Origin: Cryobacterium mannosilyticum
GTDB lineage: Bacteria > Actinomycetota > Actinomycetes > Actinomycetales > Microbacteriaceae
NCBI RefSeq assembly: GCF_004402705.1
Contig: NZ_SOFM01000007.1
Location: 124,001 to 188,000, forward strand
Direction of reading: 5' to 3'
DNA: 64,000 bases
Shown here: one piece after another, positions 1 through 6,640 of the stretch
Position numbering within the stretch: position 1 is the stretch's first letter
Layout: every line of letters starts with the position of its first letter
The notes under the pieces: generated by a model
Database searches by the model: none
Told to the model about the DNA's origin: nothing
What the model saw: only the letters and a program-made list of their open reading frames with translations
Translations under genes and position numbers: made by a program

Positions 1-111
1 TTCCGTTCCTTCACCGATTTCCTCGCCTCGCGCGGCGATCTGGCCGAGCTGCAGGAGGACGGCCCTCAGCGGCTCATCCGGCTGCGTCCTGAGGCAGAAA
101 GTCCACGCTAG
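1..111 (+). CDS. C-terminal fragment of an unidentified protein
   Basis: The last 36 codons of a gene that enters from the left edge, read in frame 1 to a TAG stop. The visible tail is hydrophilic and arginine/glutamate rich, ending in EAESPR, with no membrane segment. Too little remains to name a family. It lies 84 bases before the ArsR-ArsC fusion gene on the same strand, but that gene appears to have its own promoter, so co-transcription is not implied. Confidence 0.6.
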   Translation, partial: FRSFTDFLASRGDLAELQEDGPQRLIRLRPEAESPR

Positions 112-182
112 GCCTCGATTCGGCACGATTGAGGGCGCCGATCGCGCCACCCTCGAACCGGGTCGGCGCAAACCGCCCCGAT

Positions 183-195
183 TAGACTCACCAGC
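183..195 (+). promoter_or_regulatory. -10 element of a putative leaderless promoter for the arsR-arsC fusion
   Basis: TAGACT (183-188) matches the actinobacterial TANNNT -10 hexamer and ends seven bases before the ATG at 196. No purine-rich ribosome binding site fits between them, so transcription would start at or next to the A of the start codon. Similar spacing recurs at many other genes in the window. Confidence 0.5.
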
Positions 196-1167
196 ATGCC
201 CATTCCCGCTCGCGACACCGACGGCCGGCTCGCCGCGTCACGGGTGGCGGGCGGGGATGCCGCACAGGGCATCGCCCGTCGGCTGAAGGTCCTGGCCGAC
301 CCGACCCGGGTGCGACTGCTCGGCCTGGTCGTCGACAGTCCCGGTGGGCGCGCCCTCGTCGGCCGGCTCGCCACCGAACTCGGACTCCGACAGCCGACCG
401 TCAGCCACCACATGCGAGTCATGGTCGACGAGGGCCTCCTGGAGCGCGAGAAGGACGGCCGGGTGGTCTGGTATTCCATCGCGCCGGGCCGGCAGGCAGA
501 GGTAGCCGAGGTGCTGCTCGCGGACGGGGGCGCGGAGCCAGTTCCGCCGGCACCCGCAGTGCTGCACCGCATCGCCGACGACCTCGCAGTCCGATTCCGC
601 GGGGTGTTCTCGCCGGAGACGATTGACCGCTACGTCACAGAGAGCTACGCCCTTCTGGCCGAGCGGGCCCGCCTCACCCGCTTTCTGCCGTCGCTCACCA
701 GCAGATTCGCCGGCGACCGACTCCAAGCCCTCGCCGCCGTTGAGAACCGGGTCACCGACGACGCGCCCGAGATATTGTTCGTCTGCGTGCAGAACGCCGG
801 GCGTTCCCAGATGGCGTCGGCGATCCTTCGATCCCTGGCCGGGGAGCAGGTGCGCGTGCGGACCGCCGGTTCCCAGCCGTCGGAGTTCGTGAACCCGCTC
901 GTGGTTCGCGCGCTGGACGAGATCGGCATTCCCCTCGCGGGCGAGTACCCCAAGCCGCTCACCGACGAGGTCATCCGCGCCGCCGACTACGTGATCACCA
1001 TGGGTTGCGGAGACGCGTGCCCGGTCTACCCGGGTCGGCGCTACCTGGACTGGGACCTGGCCGACCCCGTCGGACTCCCCCTGTCCGGCGTGCGGGCCGT
1101 TCGCGACGACATCAGTCTGCGCGTCCGGGGCCTGCTGGCAGAGATCCAACGGAGGGCGCCAGACTGA
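196..1167 (+). CDS. ArsR-family repressor fused to arsenate reductase
   Basis: A 323-residue fusion. Residues about 25-95 form an ArsR winged helix (LADPTRVRLL, then the recognition helix QPTVSHHMRV). Residues about 118-180 look like the helical linker domain found in actinobacterial ArsR-phosphatase fusions. Residues about 192-318 are a low-molecular-weight phosphatase-type arsenate reductase with the CX5R loop (CVQNAGR, Cys197) and two further cysteines in GCGDAC (271, 275). It probably represses ars genes and reduces arsenate to arsenite, or senses through the enzyme domain. I do not see the usual paired N-terminal As(III)-binding cysteines, so the inducer site is unclear. A free-standing ArsC follows 86 bases downstream. 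No arsenite efflux gene lies in the window. Confidence 0.9.
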   Translation: MPIPARDTDGRLAASRVAGGDAAQGIARRLKVLADPTRVRLLGLVVDSPGGRALVGRLATELGLRQPTVSHHMRVMVDEGLLEREKDGRVVWYSIAPGRQAEVAEVLLADGGAEPVPPAPAVLHRIADDLAVRFRGVFSPETIDRYVTESYALLAERARLTRFLPSLTSRFAGDRLQALAAVENRVTDDAPEILFVCVQNAGRSQMASAILRSLAGEQVRVRTAGSQPSEFVNPLVVRALDEIGIPLAGEYPKPLTDEVIRAADYVITMGCGDACPVYPGRRYLDWDLADPVGLPLSGVRAVRDDISLRVRGLLAEIQRRAPD

Positions 1168-1203
1168 ACGGCAGCTGAACTTTCCGTCCCGCGGTGCGCG
1201 ATC

Positions 1204-1221
1204 CATAGATGCTCGTCTATG
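1204..1221 (+). promoter_or_regulatory. Perfect 6-6-6 inverted repeat, candidate ArsR operator
   Basis: CATAGA and TCTATG flank a six-base spacer, a perfect palindrome 32 bases ahead of the arsC start. The right arm overlaps a -10-like TATGCT (1218-1223). ArsR-family proteins bind imperfect 12-2-12 or shorter AT-containing palindromes of this sort, and the neighbouring fusion gene supplies a candidate repressor. The assignment rests on position and symmetry only. Confidence 0.55.
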
Positions 1222-1253
1222 CTTTTAGTCATCTCCGACCGAAGGACTCACCC

Positions 1254-1670
1254 ATGACCGACAAGCCCACCGTTCTCTTCGTCTGTGTCCACAACGCCGG
1301 CCGCTCGCAGATGGCAGCCGGCTACATGACCGCCCTGTCCCAGGGCCAGGTCGAGGTGCTCTCCGCCGGGTCAGCGCCCAAGGACCAGATCAATCCCGTC
1401 GCGATCGAGGCCATGGCCGAGGAGGGTATCGATATCGCCCATAACGTGCCGAAGATCCTCACCACCGAGGCCGTCAAGGAATCGGATGTCGTGATCACCA
1501 TGGGCTGCGGCGACACCTGCCCGATCTTCCCGGGCAAGCGCTACGAGGACTGGGAACTCGCCGACCCGGCCGGCCAGGGCATCGAGTCCGTGCGCCCAAT
1601 CCGCGACGAGATCAAGGCGCGCATCCAAGCCCTGCTCGCCGAGATCCTCCCTGTCCTGCCCGCAGACTGA
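1254..1670 (+). CDS. arsC: Arsenate reductase ArsC (low-molecular-weight PTPase fold)
   Basis: 138 residues, cytosolic, reducing arsenate to arsenite. The phosphate/arsenate loop CVHNAGR gives Cys11-X5-Arg17. Cys85 and Cys89 in MGCGDTCP could serve as resolving cysteines, although actinobacterial relatives may instead use mycothiol and mycoredoxin. The ATG at 1254 is preceded by GAAGGA at good spacing. An upstream in-frame ATG at 1209 lies inside the operator palindrome and is unlikely to be used. The protein closely resembles the C-terminal domain of the upstream fusion, so the locus encodes two copies of the same catalytic module. No ACR3 or ArsB exporter is adjacent. Confidence 0.93.
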   Translation: MTDKPTVLFVCVHNAGRSQMAAGYMTALSQGQVEVLSAGSAPKDQINPVAIEAMAEEGIDIAHNVPKILTTEAVKESDVVITMGCGDTCPIFPGKRYEDWELADPAGQGIESVRPIRDEIKARIQALLAEILPVLPAD

Positions 1671-1683
1671 CCGCATTAGTGCA

Positions 1684-1710
1684 TGACTGATATCAACGGA
1701 ATATGAGTCA
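1684..1710. terminator. Imperfect hairpin between convergent genes
   Basis: TGACTGATAT and ATATGAGTCA pair with one mismatch around a seven-base loop. It lies just past the arsC stop and before the stop of the convergent membrane gene. There is no T-run, so it would be a weak bidirectional terminator at best. Confidence 0.35.
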
Positions 1711-1715
1711 GGCCC

Positions 1716-2525
1716 TTATGTCGTCGCCGGGCCCAGCAGGATCAGCATCACCACAAAAGCCACCAGTGCCCAGCTGGCGAAACTGCCCACGAGAAAATAC
1801 TCGGCCTTCGAGCCGCCCGGGTCTCTCGATATCTCGGGAAAGCGGATGATGCCTTTCGCCGCGACGATCGCCGCTATCGCCGTGAATGCTCCCGCGAGCA
1901 CGAGGGCGAGCAGGAAAACGCGCTCGAGCGGGCCGATGAAGCGGCCTCCCTTCAGCTCGACGACGACCGCTGTCGGCGCGTCGGCAGCGGAAGTGCGCGA
2001 TGGAGGCCGCCGCCAGGACCGGCCACGTGTGCCCGGGCGACTGGCCGCGGACGGGGCGGGGGCGACGCTCGTCGACCTCTCGCCGTGCAGCGCGAGCCGT
2101 ACGATGACGTTTGACGTCTCGATCAGGAAGAGTGCTCCGCCCACGACGAGGGCGAATGAGGTGAACGACACCGCGTGGAGTGACGCATAGGGCAGCGCGG
2201 CGTACCAGCCGGGGAGCACGCCGCTGGGTCGGGAGAGCTCCGGACCCCAGATGAACGCGACGATCGCGGTCGCCGCCAACACCCCCACTGCCCAGAATCC
2301 GGCTCTGTGACTGCCGTCCGACTCGCCCGTGGAGACCAGCCAGCCGATGACCGCGACCACTGCGATGAGCGACCACCACCACTCCTGGCCGCTGCCGGTC
2401 GCTGCGAGCACGAACGACGCGATGCCCACCGATGCCGCGAGCCACAGGCGTCGTCTGCTTCCCGAACGGGCTCGCGCGAGATCGGCGACACCGAGGGATC
2501 CGAGGAGGACGGCGAGCAGGATCAC
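1716..2525 (-). CDS. Multi-spanning membrane protein partner of SatD
   Basis: 269 residues with about seven hydrophobic segments. A hydrophilic Arg/Ser/Pro-rich linker at about 150-185 splits the protein in two. The C-terminal half contains GGRFIGPLER followed by AAKGIIRFPEI, a motif I associate with membrane proteins that follow SatD genes. Its ATG overlaps the SatD stop (ATGA), so the two are translationally coupled. Function is not established. A membrane effector or sensor for the SatD protein is an inference from the coupling alone. Codon use is somewhat less GC-biased in the linker. Confidence 0.75.
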   Translation of the reverse strand: MILLAVLLGSLGVADLARARSGSRRRLWLAASVGIASFVLAATGSGQEWWWSLIAVVAVIGWLVSTGESDGSHRAGFWAVGVLAATAIVAFIWGPELSRPSGVLPGWYAALPYASLHAVSFTSFALVVGGALFLIETSNVIVRLALHGERSTSVAPAPSAASRPGTRGRSWRRPPSRTSAADAPTAVVVELKGGRFIGPLERVFLLALVLAGAFTAIAAIVAAKGIIRFPEISRDPGGSKAEYFLVGSFASWALVAFVVMLILLGPATT

Positions 2526-3172
2526 CGCTCGACCTCCAGCAGAAGGGCTTCACTCGCCAGGAGTGCGTTGGCACCATTGCGGTTCAGGTTCTGAGACACC
2601 GCCGACTGGGTGATCCCTTCCTGCTCGGCGAGGTCGCCCTGCGTCGCGCCGAGTAGGTGACCCAGCAGCAGCCGGCGGGCGCGCGGGTTCATCGACCCGA
2701 CGATGTGGTCCCGTGCAAGAAGGTAGGCGTTCACGAGAGCCTCGTCGGGAGTTCCGGTCTCTGAGGCCGCACGAAACCAGGTGCGCACAAAGCTGAGTTT
2801 CGAGTACTCATGTCGTCGCGCCTCATCGATCGCCTCCCTCGCGGACCACCACGCGGAACCATCCTGCACCAGACCAGCGACACCGGAGCCGATCGTGGTC
2901 ACCTCGCCTCTGCCGATGCCGAAGCGGCAGTCCACGCCGTCGGGCAGGCAGAGCCGAGAAAGGAGGGTCGCCCGGGTCGCGTCTCCGAGGGAGGAGTACA
3001 CGGCCTGGAATTCGTCGCCGATCGTAGCCGCGAGCGGCTGGCGTGCCGCGATGATCCCGTTGACCCGGCCGAAGGAATCCTGAATCTCCTGTTGCAGCGC
3101 ACGCCGGTCAACGTGCGAGCGAGACTTCGAGACGTCGACGATCACGGCCCATGAATCGGATGTGGTGTTCAT
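2522..3172 (-). CDS. SatD family protein with C-terminal helix-turn-helix
   Basis: 216 residues. The N-terminal two thirds match SatD-family proteins (AVIVDVSKSR, then IGDEFQAVY and FGIGRGEV). The C-terminus carries a helix-turn-helix (GDLAEQEGITQSAVSQNL), so it may regulate its own operon. SatD was named from a Streptococcus mutans acid-tolerance locus, and its biochemical role is not settled. I chose the ATG at 3172: the longer in-frame ATG at 3238 would place the coding region across a cluster of promoter and operator repeats. A TACGCT hexamer sits six bases before this ATG, suggesting a leaderless transcript. The downstream membrane gene overlaps by four bases. Confidence 0.8.
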   Translation of the reverse strand: MNTTSDSWAVIVDVSKSRSHVDRRALQQEIQDSFGRVNGIIAARQPLAATIGDEFQAVYSSLGDATRATLLSRLCLPDGVDCRFGIGRGEVTTIGSGVAGLVQDGSAWWSAREAIDEARRHEYSKLSFVRTWFRAASETGTPDEALVNAYLLARDHIVGSMNPRARRLLLGHLLGATQGDLAEQEGITQSAVSQNLNRNGANALLASEALLLEVER

Positions 3173-3173
3173 A

Positions 3174-3222
3174 GCATAAGCGTATACCTTATTCTCAGTC
3201 CTTATAAGATTGGAACTTATGC
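3174..3222. promoter_or_regulatory. Clustered CTTAT half-sites at the satD promoter
   Basis: Within 49 AT-rich bases there are GCATAAG (3174-3180), CCTTAT (3187-3192), the palindrome CTTATAAG (3201-3208) and CTTATGC (3216-3222). The first and last form a perfect 7-base inverted repeat. The cluster covers the predicted -10 and upstream region of satD. It is a plausible operator for the helix-turn-helix of SatD itself. This AT-rich stretch stands out from the GC-rich surroundings. Confidence 0.55.
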
Positions 3223-3283
3223 AAAACGCACTGCGCACTGGGCGTCACCGGGGATTCGGCCGACACGAACGTCCGCGACACTC

Positions 3284-4159
3284 CTATTCGGCGTCGCGGG
3301 CCCGCGCCGACTTGGGCGAAGGCACGCTGCTCCGGGGCGCTCCAGCCCGCACCTCGCGAGCCTCGTCCACCGACAGCTCCCTGGCGGCGAACGAGTCGTC
3401 GTCTGCGAACGACTTCATCCGGGCGATCCGGTAGATGATCAGGCCGTAGAGCGCCTTGGCGAGGATGTCGGCGATCGAGTAGCCGAGCTGTTTCCCGACC
3501 CAGGCATCCGCCCCGTCGAGACCAAGCAACGGCAGGAGGTAGGCGATCGGGTAGACGCCCCAGGTCAGGAGGAGGAGCAGGCGGAGCTGGCTGATAGTCC
3601 TGCGCACGCTCGCCGGCTGACGGTCGAGCGAGCGGGTCAATTCGACGAAGAGCACGTACAAAATGTACGCGAACGGGATGGTGGAGAGCAGGCCGAACAG
3701 GCCGCGAAGACCGTTGTCCCCGGTGATCTCACCGGGGTACCCGAGCGCGATCATCAGGGCCGATGCCGGGATGAGTCGGGTGAGGAGACTCGTCTGCACT
3801 CGACGGGCAAGGGCGAGCACTGCGATCAGTTCGAGGAGGAGCAGCGGCACGGTCAGCAGCCAGTCGACATAGCGGTAGCCCTCGTTGAAGCCGGCGCCGG
3901 CGACCTGCAGGTAGTCCCCGCGCCCTCCGACGGCGTCTGTCACGAAGGCGGCCTTGAACGAGTCGAAGATGCGGAAGTAGTGGTATGCGGCAATGCCGCA
4001 GACGATCGCCGCCACGGTCATCGCCTGCCGGTACCTCGGCAGCACGCGGGTGAGGCTGACCAGCATGAAGATCGACGCGAAGAGCTGCGCAGCGATCACG
4101 AGGGAGAAGATGTTGTAGACGGTGTCGTACTGGGACTGGGTCAGCGAATCGGGTATCAC
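3284..4159 (-). CDS. Light-driven proton-pumping rhodopsin (xanthorhodopsin/actinorhodopsin type)
   Basis: 291 residues, seven transmembrane helices. Helix B has the active-site histidine (His60). Helix C reads YRYVDWLLTVP and gives the DTE pump motif: Asp99 acceptor, Thr103, Glu110 donor. The tuning position equivalent to proteorhodopsin 105 is Leu107, predicting green absorption. Helix G has Asp231 and the retinal lysine Lys235. LGYPGEI after helix D resembles the xanthorhodopsin/actinorhodopsin branch. A charged, arginine-rich C-terminal tail of about 45 residues follows helix G. The GTG start has GGAGG at five bases. No retinal or carotenoid genes are in the window, so the chromophore must come from elsewhere. 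Confidence 0.93.
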   Translation of the reverse strand: MIPDSLTQSQYDTVYNIFSLVIAAQLFASIFMLVSLTRVLPRYRQAMTVAAIVCGIAAYHYFRIFDSFKAAFVTDAVGGRGDYLQVAGAGFNEGYRYVDWLLTVPLLLLELIAVLALARRVQTSLLTRLIPASALMIALGYPGEITGDNGLRGLFGLLSTIPFAYILYVLFVELTRSLDRQPASVRRTISQLRLLLLLTWGVYPIAYLLPLLGLDGADAWVGKQLGYSIADILAKALYGLIIYRIARMKSFADDDSFAARELSVDEAREVRAGAPRSSVPSPKSARARDAE

Positions 4160-4367
4160 GGTGTCCTCCGGGTAGCGAAACGATCGTCGAGCGGCGCGGT
4201 GTGAACTTGTCCTCAGCGAATCGGATTGAGTGAGATCGACGTCTCTTGTGACAATTACTTCTCGATCCGTTGCCCTCTTGGATGCACCCCCTCACACATC
4301 GAAGAGCTCCCGACCCGCCAGGGTTTCCAGTCCGACGACGTTGCGGCGGGGTCCTGGAGCTGCCAGC

Positions 4368-5162
4368 ATGAACTCGATGACCAGCTCCGCGGAATACCTC
4401 CAGGCCTACGATGACCAGCTTCGAACCGACGCGGAAACGCCCGGCGCCCTCAGCGTCACCCGGCTGGGAGCGTTGCGCCTCGTGACGTTCGCCGGCGGTC
4501 GCGGCTTTGTCACCTACCGGGATCTCGGCCAGGCAGACGGCTCGCTGGCCGAGCTGGTCGCGGGTGCCCTCGATCACTACCGTGCGGACCCACAGATCAC
4601 CCGCGTCGAATGGAAGACCCGGGGCCACGACCACGCGCCCGGATTGCACGGAATACTGCTGCAGAACGGGTTCGAGCCGGAGGAAGCCGAATCGATCATG
4701 ATCGGTCCGCTCGAAGGCCTGTGCACGGATGCCCCCGTGCCGGACGGTGTCACCGTGCGGCGAGTCGCCGCCGAGGTGGAGGTGCGTGCCATGAGTGCGA
4801 TGGCGGACGAGGCGTTCGGTGAGAGTGTCGACACTCGCATGGCTGACGCGTTGCTCAGGCGCCTCGCCCGCCACGACGGCATGGAGCTCTGGGTGGCCGA
4901 GGCGGATGGCCGGATGGTCTGCGGGGGCCGACTCGAGCCGGTGCCCGGCACCGACTTCGCCGGCATCTGGGGTGGCGCCACCCTCAAGGCCTACCGAGGC
5001 CGAGGCATCTACCGTGCGGTGACGGCAGCTCGGGCCGTGTCCGCCCTCGCCTCGGGCAAGAGACTCGTGCACAGCGACTCGACCGAGGATTCGCGTCCCA
5101 TCCTCGAACGTTCCGGCCTGATCAGGGTGTCGACGACCACGCCCTACAACTGGACGCGCTGA
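4368..5162 (+). CDS. GNAT-family N-acetyltransferase
   Basis: 264 residues. The acetyl-CoA binding motif A lies near the C-terminus (GATLKAYRGRGIYRAV, with the RGRG loop), preceded by the strand GMELWVAEADGRMVCGG and followed by a short region typical of GNAT proteins. The N-terminal 130 residues resemble the degenerate first half seen in some two-domain GNAT proteins. The substrate is unknown. The ATG at 4368 has GGAG eight bases upstream; a second ATG lies three codons later. It is divergent from the rhodopsin gene and convergent with the fatty-acid methyltransferase gene. No operon partner. Confidence 0.8.
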   Translation: MNSMTSSAEYLQAYDDQLRTDAETPGALSVTRLGALRLVTFAGGRGFVTYRDLGQADGSLAELVAGALDHYRADPQITRVEWKTRGHDHAPGLHGILLQNGFEPEEAESIMIGPLEGLCTDAPVPDGVTVRRVAAEVEVRAMSAMADEAFGESVDTRMADALLRRLARHDGMELWVAEADGRMVCGGRLEPVPGTDFAGIWGGATLKAYRGRGIYRAVTAARAVSALASGKRLVHSDSTEDSRPILERSGLIRVSTTTPYNWTR

Positions 5163-5194
5163 CCTCGGCATCAGGGAGGCAAGCCTGTACTCTC

Positions 5195-5271
5195 ACGTCG
5201 CGAACGTGCACGATCTACGGGCACGGGTGGCCGTGCTGACTTGGGCGGAACGTGCGAGACGTCCGCGACGT
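5195..5271. repeat. Nested inverted and direct repeats between convergent genes
   Basis: The outer arms ACGTCGCG (5195-5202) and CGCGACGT (5264-5271) are perfectly complementary. Just inside them GAACGTGC occurs twice in direct orientation (5202-5209, 5248-5255). In the middle GCACGG-GTGG-CCGTGC (5221-5236) forms a perfect hairpin. The 140-base gap between two convergent genes is mostly this structure. It could be a bidirectional terminator, a small structured RNA or a protein-binding element. There is no T-run. Confidence 0.5.
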
Positions 5272-5302
5272 AAGCCAGGGCGATCGACGGGTTCGTCGCG
5301 AT

Positions 5303-6640
5303 TCAGGGATTCCACCACGGCCGCAGCGGCAGATCACCGACCCGGCCACCGTCACCGGGTTTGACGGCCAGCACCTGGTGCAACTGGATACCGCCGGTCT
5401 CGAACGCGAGCCGTGACCCGGCCATGTAGAGTCCCCACACCTTCGCTGTGGGCAGTCCCGCCTCGGCGACCGCCTCGTCCCAATGCTCGACGAGGTTGGC
5501 GCACCAGTCGCGCAGCGTCATCGCGTAGTGCTGGCGCAGGTTCTCCTCGTGCACCACCTCCAGCCCGACATCCTGGGCTGCGCTGATGATGCGGCCCGAG
5601 CCGGTGAGTTCCCCGTCGGGAAACACGTAGCGGTCGATGAACCCGCGGGTGGACGCCTCGGATCGGTTGTCCGGCCGGGTGATGCAGTGGTTCAGCAGCA
5701 GCCCGCCGGGGCGCAGCCGGGATTGCAGAAAGGCGAAGTACGCCGGGTAGTTGCGCACTCCGATGTGCTCGAGCAGCCCGATCGACGACACGGCGTCGAA
5801 GCCGGTCTCCGCGATGTCGCGGTAGTCGCCGAAGCGGACCTCGGCCAGCCCGGACAGGCCCTGCTCCGCGATTGCCCGTTGTGCCCAGGCGGTCTGCTGT
5901 TGCGACAACGTCACGCCGGTGGCTGTGACGCCGCGGCGGGCTGCGTAGCGCACCATGCCTCCCCAACCGCACCCGACGTCGAGCAGCCGGTCGCCCGGCT
6001 TCAGCCGCAGCTTTTCGAACACCAGCCGGTACTTGTTCTCCTGGGCCTCGTCCAGCGAGGCGTCGGGATGCGGGTAGCACGCGCAGGTGTAGGTCATCGA
6101 GGGCCCGAGCACCCACTCATAGAAGGTGTTCGAGACGTCGTAGTGGTGGTGGATCGCTTCGGCGTCCCTCGTCCTGCTGTGCCGGAGCCCCCCGGCGACG
6201 CGGCGCCAGCGGGGCGGTGCCTCCTCCGGCGGCGGTGCGATCGGGCGCAGGTGCAGGGCGCCGATGGAGCGGATGATGTTGGCCGTCACCCGCGGCGGTG
6301 GCAGCGTGAAGACCAGCTCACCGGCGAGTGCCTTGAGGAGTTCGTAGGGGTCGCCGGGATGCACCCCGTGGACCTCGAGGTCTCCGGCGATGTAGGCGCG
6401 GGCGAGGCCCAGGTCACCGCGGCCGGTGGCCAGGTAGGTTGTGCCCCGCGGCGTCTTCAGGTCCAGTCCGAGCGGGGCGTCGGACGGACCGGCCGCGCTC
6501 CCGTCATAGGCGGTGAATCTCAGCGGGAGCCGCCCGCCGGCGAGGATCTCCAGGATCTGGGCGAGGGTGAGCTTCCCTTGAGTGCCCGGCCTCGCTGCCT
6601 GGCCTGACTCCTCCGGCAAGAGTTCCTTGAATGTGGTCAT
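5303..6640 (-). CDS. Cfa-family SAM methyltransferase, TmsB/BfaB-like
   Basis: 445 residues. An N-terminal SCP2/Cfa-type domain precedes the catalytic domain. Residues 164-188 hold the acyl-chain site signature (HHHYDVSNTFYEW, then TYTCAC), and 219-228 hold the SAM-binding LLDVGCGWGG. The family transfers a methyl group to phospholipid-bound oleoyl chains. Its ATG overlaps the stop of an FAD oxidoreductase gene by four bases. That gene pair, in that order, matches tmsA-tmsB (bfaA-bfaB) of mycobacteria and corynebacteria, which make 10-methyl-branched fatty acids such as tuberculostearate. Without the partner I would have called it cyclopropane synthase, which remains the alternative. Confidence 0.85.
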   Translation of the reverse strand: MTTFKELLPEESGQAARPGTQGKLTLAQILEILAGGRLPLRFTAYDGSAAGPSDAPLGLDLKTPRGTTYLATGRGDLGLARAYIAGDLEVHGVHPGDPYELLKALAGELVFTLPPPRVTANIIRSIGALHLRPIAPPPEEAPPRWRRVAGGLRHSRTRDAEAIHHHYDVSNTFYEWVLGPSMTYTCACYPHPDASLDEAQENKYRLVFEKLRLKPGDRLLDVGCGWGGMVRYAARRGVTATGVTLSQQQTAWAQRAIAEQGLSGLAEVRFGDYRDIAETGFDAVSSIGLLEHIGVRNYPAYFAFLQSRLRPGGLLLNHCITRPDNRSEASTRGFIDRYVFPDGELTGSGRIISAAQDVGLEVVHEENLRQHYAMTLRDWCANLVEHWDEAVAEAGLPTAKVWGLYMAGSRLAFETGGIQLHQVLAVKPGDGGRVGDLPLRPWWNP

